A stretch of DNA of 64,000 nt from Tubiluchus corallicola (taxonomy: Eukaryota; Priapulida; Priapulimorpha; Priapulimorphida; Tubiluchidae): the NCBI GenBank assembly GCA_030141605.1, contig JAQGDQ010000077.1, forward strand, positions 576,501-640,500, read 5' to 3'. The notes below the pieces were generated by a model, which made no database searches, had not been told where the DNA came from, and worked only from the letters and a program-made list of their open reading frames with translations. Both the position numbers and the translations under genes were made by a program. Positions 21,101 through 32,400 of the stretch are shown here, one piece after another (positions within the stretch are counted from its first letter, which is position 1; each line of letters starts with the position of its first letter).

Positions 21101-24100
21101 GCGAACAACAGAGTTTGCATAGGAATGAACAAATCCATGCATAACATGAAACAAACGCCAAATAAATGAGATAAGGGAGAAATTAACGCCTTTCACAAAA
21201 GTAGTCGCTAGGCGTCACATCTGGTCATCGGTAACTCCATTTCTTTATTGTCTTATTCATTTCCTATTTGATTCCCATGTTTACTGTTTGAATTGTTTAG
21301 TTCTGTTTTAATTCCTTTGCTCCCATTTTGTCGATTTTGCCCTCTTGGAATTCCACAGAAGTCTTATGTGTGGAATTACTTCAAGGAGTATAATTAAACT
21401 TTTTGTATCATACTTAAGTTAAACAATTTTTAAAATGAGCTGGAAAGTTTTCTGTAACTCATTTTTATATTGTGTCTTATCGTTTTATAGGTACTTAAAT
21501 ACCTACAAGATTACGTAGAATGCTTCAGGTTAAAGGAACATATGCATTTTAACACTATAGTGAAGCTGGTTTCTCGCAAACTGTCTTTGGACCCTCGACA
21601 GCCTCAGTGGCTTGTCAAAACTTTGAATACACAGACTTTAGAAGAAAACTGCTCTATCTTTGATGCAGTTCTAATCTGCACAGGAAAATATTCTACGCCT
21701 TTTTATCCAGATTTTCCTCAGGTAAGCACAGTGGAAGCCTAAAGGATTTACTGAAAATTAGGGTTTGACTTCATTGCTAGCATTTAAATGATTTATGTTA
21801 TAAAAATTTTGAGCCCTACTGCTAATTTACCACAAGTGATTTAGTGACAGAATAAACCTAGAAACAGCAGAGTAACCAAAGTTTTAGCCAGAAAGTAATT
21901 CGAAGAGATGACTGTAACGACCAGCTTAGCATATATCTTTGTATATGTAACTAGATTTAGTTATTACTATCCCCATTTAACTTTGTGGAATGAGATGCGT
22001 TTTTTGGCAACGTAAACTTTACGGGTGTATACGTAATTTAGTTTGGGCTGTATAAAATTGTTGTTTATAGCTGTTCAATGTATAAACCAGGTGTTACACT
22101 TTAGTTATGCGCATAGGCCAAAACTAGGGTAAACTCGTCGAACGGATATGCAAATACAGGTTATCCTGCTATAGTGTTATTGAAGCCAGACTATTAGACA
22201 ACCGGCTTTAGAGGTCTTGTCAGACAGATGTGTAGAGAACGACGTGGCTCTTTGCAAGAGAGACTTGCGGGCAGATATAATGCTGGACAGTTTTTTTAAC
22301 ATATGTTTTGCCTCTTCGCATATAAATCGTGCAACTTTAGCTGGCTCTACTTAACGCTAATGTCTAGTGAAAGTTCCAACTACGTGTTAGTGACTATTTA
22401 TTTGGGCAGTTCTAGTATCAAGCCCAGTTCACCATTTGTTTACATCGAGTTACATTGTGACATCTGACGTGAAAAACCAAACTACCGGTCTACCAACACA
22501 GGACGCTTCCGGGAATGACTCACAGCTGCTTATGACATCACAGTTTAGCTATGCTCTAAACACCCGGGTGTGCACACCGATGTTGTGGATCCGCCACCTT
22601 CGTCGTCGTGCTGCCGCTGATAAGTATTACTGACGTATACTTTCATTGATGCAGAGACTGTAGTGATAAATTCTCGTTTCGTTTGTTTAACTACTAGGCC
22701 ACCGCCTGTTGCTTCCTTTTGTACAACGATACTTGCTTCGACTTGCAGTGGCTGGTAAAAACTAAGACTCAGTTGAAAGTGCTGATAGCTTACATTACAA
22801 CCTCGTGTGGATGGAGCTTTACTTTATGGACTTACTATTAACAAGCATTGGTGAACTATTAGATTATTTTTATTTTGTTAGCCAAAGGTAATTTTTGGGT
22901 ATTGTTTGTAGCATATGAATGTATTTCCGGCCTGTAAATTTTAAGTTGTGTTGCAACACATGTTTATTGAACTGGTACCCGGGTACAAATTAACAGCTGT
23001 CACTTGGTTTGAACTAATTTTATATTATCAACATTTATGAATATTAAAGGGTTATCTTATCATAAAAACTGCATAAAATTAGTTTCACGTTTCGTGTTCA
23101 AGGAATATGTTGAGTAAAAACTGAGTAGTATGACACGCGCTACCAAACAATATGAGCGCTGATTGCTCATACTTGATTGTGAGATCCGCCCCACATTACA
23201 ATGACTTTTTACAGTTCCATCTTGTTTTCTTTAAATCAGCGAGCACTAGCACCGCTCATCTAGGAGAATCCCTCTGCTGATTTTTCATCATTATGTAAAG
23301 CATCCAGTTATCCACTTTAATTCCTGCTAACTCACAAATACAGAGTTTTAGTGTCACAAATCTTATGTGGTAGATAAGTGAGGTAAGAGCCTTGAATGTG
23401 ATGTAGTGAATGGTAACCTCGGTCAAAAGAACAAAGACACTGATCATCGGTCTGTTTTCGATTACTGTTTAACTCCTCTCACAGCTTTGAATCAAATTCA
23501 ATTTTTCCATGTTTAGATATTGTAAGGTAGATGTGTATCTGAAATTTTAAAAAGCGGGGTAGATGCCTGAACTAAGGGCTCAAACAATGGTGTAGATAAA
23601 AAATGGGATTTTTACTTGAATGCCTACGAGCTAAAATGTGAAAATTTAGGAAGTGTTAAGGCATGCGGCTTTGTCCTCAAATTGTAACATACTGTGACTG
23701 TCATAAAACTAAAAAATATCTGTCCTGAAATTTTGTATCACATATATGCTGTTGTCACTTATTGCACTTAAGCAGTAACGTTGATTAAACTTGAAAATTT
23801 AAACTCCCACAGTTACTGTTAGACACAGCCATTTTTACAGTTCATCATTTGAAACAAGTTTAGATAACATTGCTTAAAGTTTGAAAAAAACCAGCGCATT
23901 TGTAGTACACTCTTTGCTAAAAAAGCAAAAGTATAAATTACTTCATATTGTCAGTAAGATCAATAATGTGTTTTTTGGTGAGCAGTAGGGCACACAAGGG
24001 CGGTGACCATTTTACCAGGTGGCATGAACATTACGTTTTTAGGAATTTTCTTTTCCAATTACATAAGTCTTTCAAACAGACAAACGTGTTGCTAAGTAGA

Positions 24101-25647
24101 ATATCTTTGCCTGGAAAGTTCTTTGAGACTTACTTTAAAATTCCCCTACTTTCCTTTTAAATAACTCTAGTATGCAGGATCACGAAATTTCAAATTTCTA
24201 GGATAGACTGGCATTTAGGTATTGTAGGGTAGATGTGCACCTGGAGATTTAAGGGGATTAGATGAGATTTTTAAGGACCCGAGATAGAACCAAAAATGCA
24301 TAACATTGCATAGCATTGGACCAGACAGAGTGAAGTGATCAACAGTCACAAGCTCTGTACACACTGGTTAGTTACACTTGACTATAATAATCTACAAGTT
24401 TTGATATGAATTAACTACACTCGACCAAGTATAGTCAGATAAAATGTGAAAACAGCATGATGCTCGCAGATTTGATTCGGAATTCATTCAGGCTTATTTT
24501 TGTTGGTGTGATCTCAAGAAATTGTTTTGAAGTATGATTGTAACAAAAATAAATAACACGATAAAACATAGTTGAAAATGTTAACCAAATCCCTATTTTG
24601 TAAAGACTGTATACTATATGTATAGTCCATGTCATACATCAGTGCTTGTTAATGTCAATTATCGTAAAACTATAAATTTTCAACGCTGTCATGTTGTAGC
24701 ACAAGTTTTTAGCTCGTAACATAAATTTTCTGATAAATGTTCTGATTTTTTGACACATTTATTGAGTGGTTACTGAACTCATTGTGACTTGCCTTTCAGC
24801 TACAGCTATACTTCCCAGAATGAAGTCAAACAGATTTTTATTTGAGTTTTTGCATGCTTCCTACTGTTTTATCTTTCAGGAAAAAATTTTTGATGGAACA
24901 GTAATGCATAGCCATGATTATCGCTACCCTGAAGCATTTAAAAACAAGCGGTTGCTGTTACTTGGTGGTGCTAGCTCTGTGTTCGACATCCTGAAAGAGA
25001 CGAGTGTTCATGCTAGAAGTGTCTTTGTCTCCATAAAGGCCCACGATTCATTTTGCCTGAAGCAGCAGTATATTAATGGAGTACTACCTGAGCATGTAAG
25101 AATTACTGAATGGGTTAGAAGCATCAAAGGCAAGGCAGTGACATTCGAAAGTGGAGAGTCAGCTGAATTCGATGTCATCATCTTCTGTACCGGATATAAA
25201 TTTTATTTTCCATTTTTGGATGCGTCGTGCGAAGTGGTCATTGATGGGCATCGTCGCATCACACCATTATTCAAACACATGGTCCATATCAAGTACAATA
25301 CACTTTTGTTTATAAACATGGCATACAATCCAATCGATTTTGTTCTACCATTTGTCACTGTTCCACTTGCACTGAATATTATAGACGGATCACACAAATT
25401 GCCCACAGAATCCGAAATGGAGAAGGACACAGAAATGGATTTCAAGCAGAGGCAATTACATGGGTTAAAAACACGTCATGCACACTCGTACATACATCCA
25501 CCTTATCAACCCAAGGACTATGTGGAAGATATTTGCGAGTATGGAAATATACCAGACGTTCTGATTAATAACTACAAATGTTTGGAGGAACTGATGAAAA
25601 GTATATCGACAAATATCTTCAAGTTTCGCGATTATACATATGAGTGA
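15920..25647 (+). CDS. Flavin-containing monooxygenase, FMO/senecionine N-oxygenase-like, complete (432 aa, 4 exons)
   Basis: Exons 15920-16055, 19868-20031, 21491-21721 and 24880-25647 join in consistent phase (1, 0, 0) and give 432 aa, normal for invertebrate FMOs. The enzyme uses FAD, NADPH and O2 to oxygenate soft N or S nucleophiles. Visible motifs: N-terminal FAD Rossmann GAGCAG (residues 15-20), GGLWVYN spanning the exon 1/2 join, CTGKYSTP in exon 3, the FMO signature FDGTVMHSHDYR (181-192), and FCTGY followed by FPFL near 279. The NADPH-site glycine motif that usually reads like GAGPSG is here GGASSV (206-211), with two of three glycines lost. Whether this weakens NADPH use is unknown. 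The start is the first Met of exon 1; a second Met lies six codons later. The hydrophilic C-terminus has no membrane anchor. Confidence 0.95.
16367..19247. mobile_element. 2.9-kb long-inverted-repeat element flanked by TTAA, inside FMO intron 1
   Basis: The left arm (16367 to about 16856) and right arm (about 18745-19247) are imperfect reverse complements over roughly 490-500 bp. Shared blocks include GAGTCATTCCG at the tips, AAGGTGACAAATCACCGATTTTG..., ATGTACCCCACAGCC and GACACGTATCTT. TTAA stands immediately outside both tips (16363-16366 and 19248-19251), the target-site pattern of piggyBac-type cut-and-paste elements. No transposase frame is seen. The 1.9-kb centre includes a 700-bp GAGACA microsatellite. 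It could be a non-autonomous piggyBac-like or fold-back element; the family is not established. Confidence 0.72.
17925..18632. repeat. (GAGACA/GAGA)n polypurine microsatellite, about 700 bp
   Basis: Irregular GAGACAGAGA repeat with CACA variants, one strand purely purine-rich apart from C. It creates long minus-strand Ser/Leu/Val/Cys open frames (up to 271 codons) that are artefacts. It sits in the centre of the TTAA-flanked inverted-repeat element. Confidence 0.97.
20280..20615. repeat. Tandem direct duplication, unit about 170 bp, two copies (FMO intron 2)
   Basis: Copy 1 (about 20280-20440) and copy 2 (about 20445-20615) share ATTGGCT.TATACAAAAA.TTTGATGG, the ACAAAAATATAGGGTAG block, TTTATTTAT.AAC.TTC and TCAAAAATTGAA.TTT. 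Confidence 0.88.
20690..21180. repeat. A-rich degenerate tandem repeat (GAACAAA/GAAATGAA type), FMO intron 2
   Basis: About 490 bp in which motifs such as AAGAAATCAAA, GTGAACGAGACAAAACAGAAG and GAACAAAGCAA recur irregularly, leaving one strand strongly A/G-rich. No coding potential is seen on either strand. Confidence 0.7.
21722..24879 (+). other. FMO intron 3
   Basis: A 3.2-kb intron with a GTAAGC donor and TTTCAG acceptor. It contains the second set of dispersed-repeat blocks (23395-23660 and 24150-24510). The open frames inside (for example 22436-22633 and 23948-24160) match nothing recognised. Confidence 0.8.
23395..24510. repeat. Dispersed repeat, copy 2 (split or double)
   Basis: 23395-23660 and 24150-24510 match successive blocks of 8985-9510 in the same orientation, including GGTAACCTCGGTCAAAAGAAC, TAGATGTGTATCTG, CTGGTTAGTTACACTTGA and CGACCAAGTATAGTC followed by GATTTGATTCGGAATTCATT. 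The 490 bp between the two parts looks unrelated, or is a third, more decayed copy. Confidence 0.65.
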
Positions 25648-27272
25648 GGTGAGTATTAAAACGAAAATACAAAATTAGTTATGAAACCATCCAATTGTAT
25701 TGTCAGTATTGAACACACTCTTACAGAACGCGAAAGCTCCTGGAAGCCTATGAATTTAGGCAACTTTACAGACCTGTTCAAGTCAACTTCATGCAACTTT
25801 TCCACAATATTGGCATTCAGAAGAATTTAATTTGAACAAAAATGTATTCAGTGCTTTGTTCAGTGCAGTTAAAGGTTGCTTTGTTGTCTTCAAGGTAACA
25901 GAGCTAAGTTGAGGCCGCTGCTTTACTGTGTTGCCTATATTTTGAGGGACACTGTTGATTTCAAATTGACCTTTCTAATGTTTGTCATTCAGCAAAATTC
26001 TTTCTATTTTGCTTGCTATGATTTAAATGTTTACTTGAAAAATGACAAAAATACTCAAATGAAAAATGCCAAAAAATATGTATGATGTTCTTCAGAAGGA
26101 AATTATTTACCCGTATTTCAGTCTTATGATAGATTTACATGAAGCAGCTGCCAGTTATCATTAATTATCGTTTCTTGACTTTAGCAGAAATGTGACGTTT
26201 AAGTGGCATGTGTTGTGCTCAATTTGCCTCAGACTGTTTATTGAAAACTGTTTCCTGTTTTTTTGAAACTGAACGAAATGCTGCATGTTAGTTTAGTTAC
26301 CCCAATACCAATTTTATTGGGACACCATTTCGTCAACTAAATGGAGGCACATTGTCTGCTGTTCAGCTAATTTTAGCAAAAACTTTGCAAACCAGCAGAG
26401 CTGTATTTCCTGATCATGCCTGGTATTGTAGTAAGATAACTCAAATATGATTATTTATCTTTTGTCTGAAAACTGTAACAAAGACATAGAACAAGTCATG
26501 TCATATTCCAACTTGCTGACATTACAGCAATATGCATGCACTTTTGTTTGCTGCATTTGTGCATCAGTACTAGAAATCACTGAACCTATAATTTTACTCT
26601 GGAATGTTTCTAAAACAGCAAAATCTGTGAATTGTTTATTCTAGCAGCAGTGAGGCAATATTACCTTCTAAATCAATATTCATAGCAATTTTTGTTTATA
26701 TTTTTACATTAACTGATTTTTCTACTCAATAATATACGTGTAATGTGAAATCAGATATTTAGGAGAGTGTTTATAGTCATTTAGATGTCCTATCTTGATT
26801 GTTAATTTTATATGTTATAAAACTGAATAGTTGATAAAATATCATACAATTTATTGATGACGATGTTTAAACAATTTTTTACAAGATCACTTCATACAGA
26901 TTATTATGATTATTTACATTTATACAGATATTTCAAATATGTTTTTATATTTTTGATGGTGGAAGCATCCTATCGGTAATAAATAGATTAATTTTAAAAG
27001 TGTTTAAAATTTGTGTGCAATTTTTCTTTTGAAAAAAAGAAAAAATTATCTTATGATACCGCGTAGAACAAACATATAAGTTATTTCGTCTGTACCTTAA
27101 CGAATATCCATAGGGAATAAAGGCAGACATGAGCAGTTAGAGAAATGTGCATTTTGATGATCTGAAGAAATACTTTCAGTTTATGAAAAAATATCAATAG
27201 CAAGTTTTCTAATAGCTGTCTAAGGCCACAATCACTGTTATTTGCAGTTATCTTTTTCCAAGGCCAAAATGC
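25648..27272. other. Intergenic region between convergent FMO and UBL4 genes
   Basis: 1.6 kb of AT-rich sequence between the FMO stop and the hAT MITE, presumably containing the FMO 3' UTR. Small open frames here have no recognisable product. Confidence 0.6.
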
Positions 27273-27280
27273 AGCTAGAT

Positions 27281-27557
27281 CAGTGGTTCCCAAACTTTCT
27301 CGGACCGTTACCCAAATCGGGAAACTCGGTCGTGTCCTTTACCCCCCACCTAGTACTACTTCTCCAACTCAAAAAGTTGTACGAATGATGGACCCCATGA
27401 CACAGTGTTGCCTGCCGGAGGCAGTCTCTTCAAGAAGAAAACTACGTAAAATGCATTCCGAGTGAAGTTTTAAAAATTTTCAGAGGGGTGCCCGTTACCC
27501 CCTAAAAAAACCATATTACCCCCAGGGGGTAATTTACCCCTACTTTGGGAACCACTG
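27281..27557. mobile_element. hAT-type MITE, 277 bp, with perfect 8-bp target-site duplication
   Basis: Terminal inverted repeats begin CAGTGGTTCCCAAACT and end TTTGGGAACCACTG. The flanking 8-mer AGCTAGAT occurs at 27273-27280 and again at 27558-27565. An 8-bp duplication and CAGTGGTTCCCAA termini are typical of hAT non-autonomous elements. Runs of C and G (CCCCC, GGGGGT) mark the interior. No transposase is present. The element lies 69 bp past the UBL4 stop codon, so it may be in the 3' UTR or flank of that gene. Confidence 0.92.
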
Positions 27558-27625
27558 AGCTAGATACAATGTCAATGTTGCTCAGTTGAAAGAACATTCA
27601 GGCTGTTCAGGTGAGCAAGTCCTAA

Positions 27626-29356
27626 TCACAATGGAGTTGAAGATGGTAGAATGGCCTGTGAACCCAAGCAAATGTATGCCAGACGCTCAATGTCATCCAA
27701 ACTGAGAATGCTGATATTGAATTCAAGATCCTATAAAAAAAACTTCCAGTTTTCATCTTAAACACTTACCTGACATTTTTGCAGCCTTAATGTATACAGG
27801 TTTTTATATATGAAAGTGGACATGCAAGTAGTGACTACTTGCAACTTGCAAGTAGATTTAGTTGTATATTAAATAATCAGTGAAGTTCATTATTAAGCCT
27901 TGCATTTAAGGTATGTCCAGGTTAGTTCATTTATACAACCTGTGCACAAGTATTTCTATGTTTTTTTTCTTAATTCGATTTTTTATTTATAAGTTAGGAT
28001 ACTACTACAAATCTACAATAGCTACGTTGGGTACTTTATATTGCACTGTTGGCTAATTTGTAGGTACAGTAATATAAATTTCTACAATGGACGATCATGA
28101 ATGCATACATGTAGATACTGTAATAACTGTACTTTTACCCCTGGTAATGCCCACCTTCTCAAATTCATCAATGATTCTATTCATGTCTGCAGCCGTAAAA
28201 TGTGGATGCAGTATTTTTCTCAACTCCTCTCGCAACGAGTCTTTTCGTGCATCAACTGAAACATTTGTATCTGCACATCTGTTTGAAACAACAAGGTGAA
28301 GTCTGGAATCAGGAACAATGTTGTAATCACTCAACTTCTGAGAATCTAAATGAACACAAACCGTTTTAGTACTTTTTGTAGCTTACTTAACAGAAATGCA
28401 ACCTGCCAGAACAAATAGCACAGTTCCACACTTGCAACAAGCAGGATAGCAAGTACTTGAATTTAAGACATTCAAAAATTTAAGACATACATGTATGCCA
28501 AAACCATTTTTCGAAAGTGAACACTTAACAAAGTACTAGAGCTTACACTAATGTAAATGCTATTTGCATTGCGACTTGCTGCTAGTGAAGTTGTAAAACC
28601 TTTAGGCATACAAAATTATGACAATCAGTGTCTGATATATATATGCCAGCCAAGAAACAAAATTCTATAAATATTTTTAAAGTAGGTTGTGTTATGTGAA
28701 TAGCACAGAACAAGCTTTTAGCATGAACTATATAGTGCAAAATACCCGGATCGAACCCAGAGTAGTTAAAAATGCTTCAAGCTGGAATTGTATCGAAACT
28801 CCAATCCTGATACGGCTTGCAAAGTTTCGGTGAAGAGAAGCTTTTTCGTTGAGTTGAAAGAGTTGCGACACTGACTTACAACCAAACATCTCTGTTAGAG
28901 AGTGACTAAGCTACTGCTTCTAAATCTTTGAATGGTTGGTAAATAAGAATGGATTACCTGTTAATGTTTTGCCGCGATAGACGAGTCTCTGGTTGTTAAC
29001 AGGAATGCCTAGAGCTTTCTGAACTTGTTCTTTAACATCAGTAACTTGCTGACTAGCAGACACCTGTTTATAAATAAATTGTATTCAAATTATGCATGAA
29101 ATTAGTATAATACGAGAAACAGTTCATAATGCATACACCAACAAACAAAATGCTTAAAACAGTACAATTTACCACCACTGTAGTCCACGTACCTTATGTA
29201 AATTCAAGCGGTAGCGTCTTACTCATGGGTGTTTTAAGTATATATAACATTTAAACAGGCCTTAAATACTGTATGATCAACTTAAACATAAACTCTGTGC
29301 AAACATACCTCTAGTGTACACTCTCTGCCACCTAGGATTTTTACATTCACAAACAT
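27626..29356 (-). CDS. UBL4A: Ubiquitin-like protein 4 (UBL4A/Get5/Mdy2 family), complete (149 aa, 4 exons)
   Basis: Minus-strand exons 29356-29309, 29063-28958, 28345-28155 and 27730-27626 join in consistent phase (0, 1, 0). The N-terminal ubiquitin-like domain shows MFVNVKILGGRECTLE, then NNQRLVYRGKTL and KLSDYNIVPDSRLHLVV. The C-terminal Tugs-type helix region shows LHPHFTAADMNRIIDEF and, in the last exon, SLDDIERLA. The length is close to the roughly 157 aa of vertebrate UBL4A. Family role: with BAG6/GET4-type partners it passes tail-anchored membrane proteins from SGTA to the ATPase GET3 and helps sort misfolded proteins; cytosolic. The exon 3 donor is a weak GTGGGC. Reading through it gives only a short tail, while splicing restores the conserved helix, so I prefer the spliced form. 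A TTTCAG acceptor at 29366-29371 suggests an untranslated first exon. The gene converges on FMO. Confidence 0.94.
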
Positions 29357-30699
29357 TTCAAGGTGCTGAAATAAAATGGAAACTATTGGCAGGCAACAAA
29401 ATAAAGTTTGTTGTAAAAAAGTGAACATTCACACGTTTATTTACAAATGCACAGTTTTTTTAAACCAGCTGAGGGTTTTGCCGAATTTTTTGTTTCTAAT
29501 CAGTACTTCGTAAAAAATTGATAATTAGCACTTCGTTTCATACTGTAGTCAAGAAAGATCAATCAGAAAAAAGGGCTGAAAGAAGATACAAGGAAGAAAC
29601 CTTGTATCACACCTACGGCTTGTAGATTACGCTACTTAAAAACAAGGTATTATGAGAAACAGATTTTTTTGCTTCTAAAACATTCCAAAACTCTTACGGC
29701 ACGCTCAGACTAGCAAGTTTTTTTTGCCAAATAATTCGCCAGCGTGTTCAGACTAGAGAGCGAAACTTGCTGTGAGCTACTCTCCAACACCAGGGCACAC
29801 TGACACTCGCTTCTTTATTCACTCTGAAAAGTGTTGAGAGTAACTTGTTGAGGCGTTCACAGTGACACTAGACAGTAACTCGCAGCAACTGTTGGAGAGT
29901 TTACCGCAAATTGAAGACAAAATCTCACAAATCAGTTCATAGTTTGCAAGATATTAGTAAACTCGCGGCACAAAAAACTCTATATTCAGATTGTAGGGCG
30001 CGGAGTACGCCACTAGCCGCAGTAGGTCATTTCCGTTAAAGCGCATGTGCTAAATTTGCGGAAAAGCAGTGTCGTACATGGGCAGGCCAGTACTTGCATT
30101 TTTCTGTCGAGAATTGAGAATTATGACATTATAAAACATAAAACTAAATTTGTTTTAGAAAAAAGTAACTTTATAGTAATGATGGGTAGTCCTTGACAAT
30201 TTACAAATGTATTTTTTTTACAATTAACATCATTATTATTTATTATTAGCTCCATTAATATCATCATACGTTTAAACTAAGTATCTAATGCTTTAAAAAG
30301 AGAAACTATGTAGGGCACACAGCTCGCTAACCCGTTTACTTAGTAAAAAACAAGGATGTCCAAGAGGTAGTGAAACAGATCACCTGTCTGTGAAGAGAGA
30401 CAAAATAATAATTACTATAAAATGATATATCTAAATTATTTTTACTTAAGTAAATTGATATACCTAGGCGATGTTGGAATAGCCTAAAATGGAGCTTATT
30501 TCACTTCAAAAATATTTAATATCGAAGAAAAATTTAATATTGGCCATTCTACTAGCTCAGAATAATATTCTTTTATTTTATCAGATGTATAATAAATTAT
30601 TCAACATTTTTTGACATTTTCAATTATTATTATTAAATAAAGAAGGTCAACGGACGCTGTCAGTAAGGTTAATGATTCAATTCGTGACCTGTCTCTAGT

Positions 30700-30850
30700 G
30701 TCCTACTTGAGCAGCCCATGTACGACGCGTCCTACTTGGGCTAAACCATGTACAATGCGTTCTATTTGGCCTAGCTCATGTACGACGCGTCCTACTTGGC
30801 CTAAGCCCATGTACACCAATTGTCCTACTTCGGCTAATGTCCTACTCTGC
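30700..30850. repeat. Minisatellite, about 33-bp unit, four to five copies
   Basis: Unit of the form GTCCTACTTGG(G/C)CTAA..CC followed by ATGTACGACGC. The last copies decay to CTACTTCGGCTAATGTCCTACT. Confidence 0.85.
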
Positions 30851-31129
30851 TCCCAACTCAGATAACTATAAGTAAAGCATATTGATCACAGCCTTTTCTA
30901 CACTTTGCTAGCCTATAAGTACCCGAGTTCAATGCTTCACTCTTCGGTTCAATTCTATTCAATTCAATTAATTTTATTGCACTCATTCGATTCACAATAT
31001 AATATTATAGAAGTAGAAAATTTCAATAATATATGAGTAGGATGAGTAGAAGCAGTGAAAGACCAATTATTCACTAACTCAACTGCTCCTTTGTTAACAG
31101 CAGAATTTTTTGATAGGCGCAAATGAAAA

Positions 31130-31320
31130 AACAAATAAAAAATATCAAATTGTAAATATCTAACACTCTAACAATCCAAACGCAAAACAAAAGGCAAACA
31201 AAAATCATAAATCAGCTCAAAGCAAAGCAAAACAAAAAGCAAGCAAAGAATCAGCTCAAACTAAGCAAAACAAAAGCCGAACAAAAAATAAAAATATCAG
31301 CTCAAAGCAAGGCAAACAAG
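31130..31320. repeat. A/C/G-rich degenerate tandem repeat
   Basis: Three or more copies of a unit around ATCAGCTCAAAGCAAAGCAA with AACAAAA spacers. Confidence 0.75.
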
Positions 31321-31899
31321 AAAACAGCTTATACCAAAGTTACATATATAAACATAAATGGCTAACAAAAATTTAACATAAATATAACAAAGCATTCTAG
31401 CAAAAATAATGAAGCGAAGCAAGCATGTAGCATTCCCATGCACTAATTTACAATAACTTTTTGAGTACTTACACAACCTAGAAACCCTCCGCATAATTCA
31501 ACATCAAATATTCAAGTAATCATAACATTCGATTAAAATGGTATAATAATAATTATTGTTTTTCTTATAAATCAAAAATGTGTGGTTTGTTTATTGCTAA
31601 CTTGCCAAATATTTTTGCGTTGGAAAATATTGTTTAATTTTTTCAGGAATATTTTTTTGATACATGTTGACAACAATTTCAATTCAACAGCAATTCATTT
31701 GAATTCAACTTTCTTTGCACAAAAACAATACGTAATATGGCAAAAACACGAGATAGTACACATAATATAATAAAAATATGATTGTACTTTTACAAAACAT
31801 GACAATAAATACAATTGCAAGAATACAAAAACAGAATACAATAACAAATACAAAATGAACAAATACAATTACATAAAATTGCATATAATTTATTTTGGA

Positions 31900-32400
31900 A
31901 TTCTGTGCTCTTCAGCTTGCTTTCCCATTTGTTCCACAAGTCTCTTGAGTCTGGAGTCCTTCCCCAATGCTGGCTTAACTGTAACGTTAACCCCATCCCT
32001 ACTGCATGTCCTTCATGTGATGATCTTTGCCTCATATCTTTGTCATCAGTAGTTGAATCCATATTGTGGGACGAGATTCTAACCTATCTTATTCAAACTG
32101 AACGAATATGTAAGTCCAAACATATGAGTCCAAACATGTCTTGTTTAAATCAGTAGAATTGTTCCTTTGATGACCCTACTTTGCCTGGTATTGATGTGCT
32201 TTATCTTGATGTCAAAAAAAGCATTTGATTCTGTCCCCCACCAACGTCTCTTACTTAAGATGGAATATTAACGTATAAGAGGTAAGATTTTTAAGAGGTT
32301 CAGTTACTTTCTTAGTCATCGTTTTCAACATGTTGTTCTTAACGGTATAACCACTGAATGGTGCCCTGTTATAAGTGATATCCCTCAATCAAAGAGCTAA
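31900..32400 (+). mobile_element. LINE (non-LTR retrotransposon) fragment, broken reverse transcriptase
   Basis: Translation of parts gives LFHKSLESGVLPQCWL, a segment typical of the start of LINE reverse transcriptases, then SLSSVVESILWDEILTYL, and in another frame VLYLDVKKAFDSVPHQRLLL, the motif A region. Frameshifts and stops break it and the downstream domains are missing. The 32195-32390 part is the same family as the minus-strand copy at 34870-33830. Confidence 0.82.

Larger units (their letters stand above)
29372..31860. other. Repeat-rich intergenic region upstream of UBL4
   Basis: No gene seen. It holds a GC-richer patch with inverted-looking motifs (about 29690-30080), a minisatellite (30700-30850) and an AAGC/AACAAA-type degenerate tandem repeat (31130-31320). 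Confidence 0.6.

Noticed and set aside
27283-27465. 60-codon frame inside the hAT MITE
   Set aside because: Too short for a transposase and without motifs; an incidental frame.
28095-28154. Read-through tail of UBL4 exon 3 as the true C-terminus
   Set aside because: The spliced form restores the conserved SLDDIERLA helix in phase; kept only as a possible minor isoform.
28740-28790. GGTTCGATCC-like Pol III B box on the minus strand
   Set aside because: No pairing T-arm or cloverleaf can be folded around it; not a tRNA gene.
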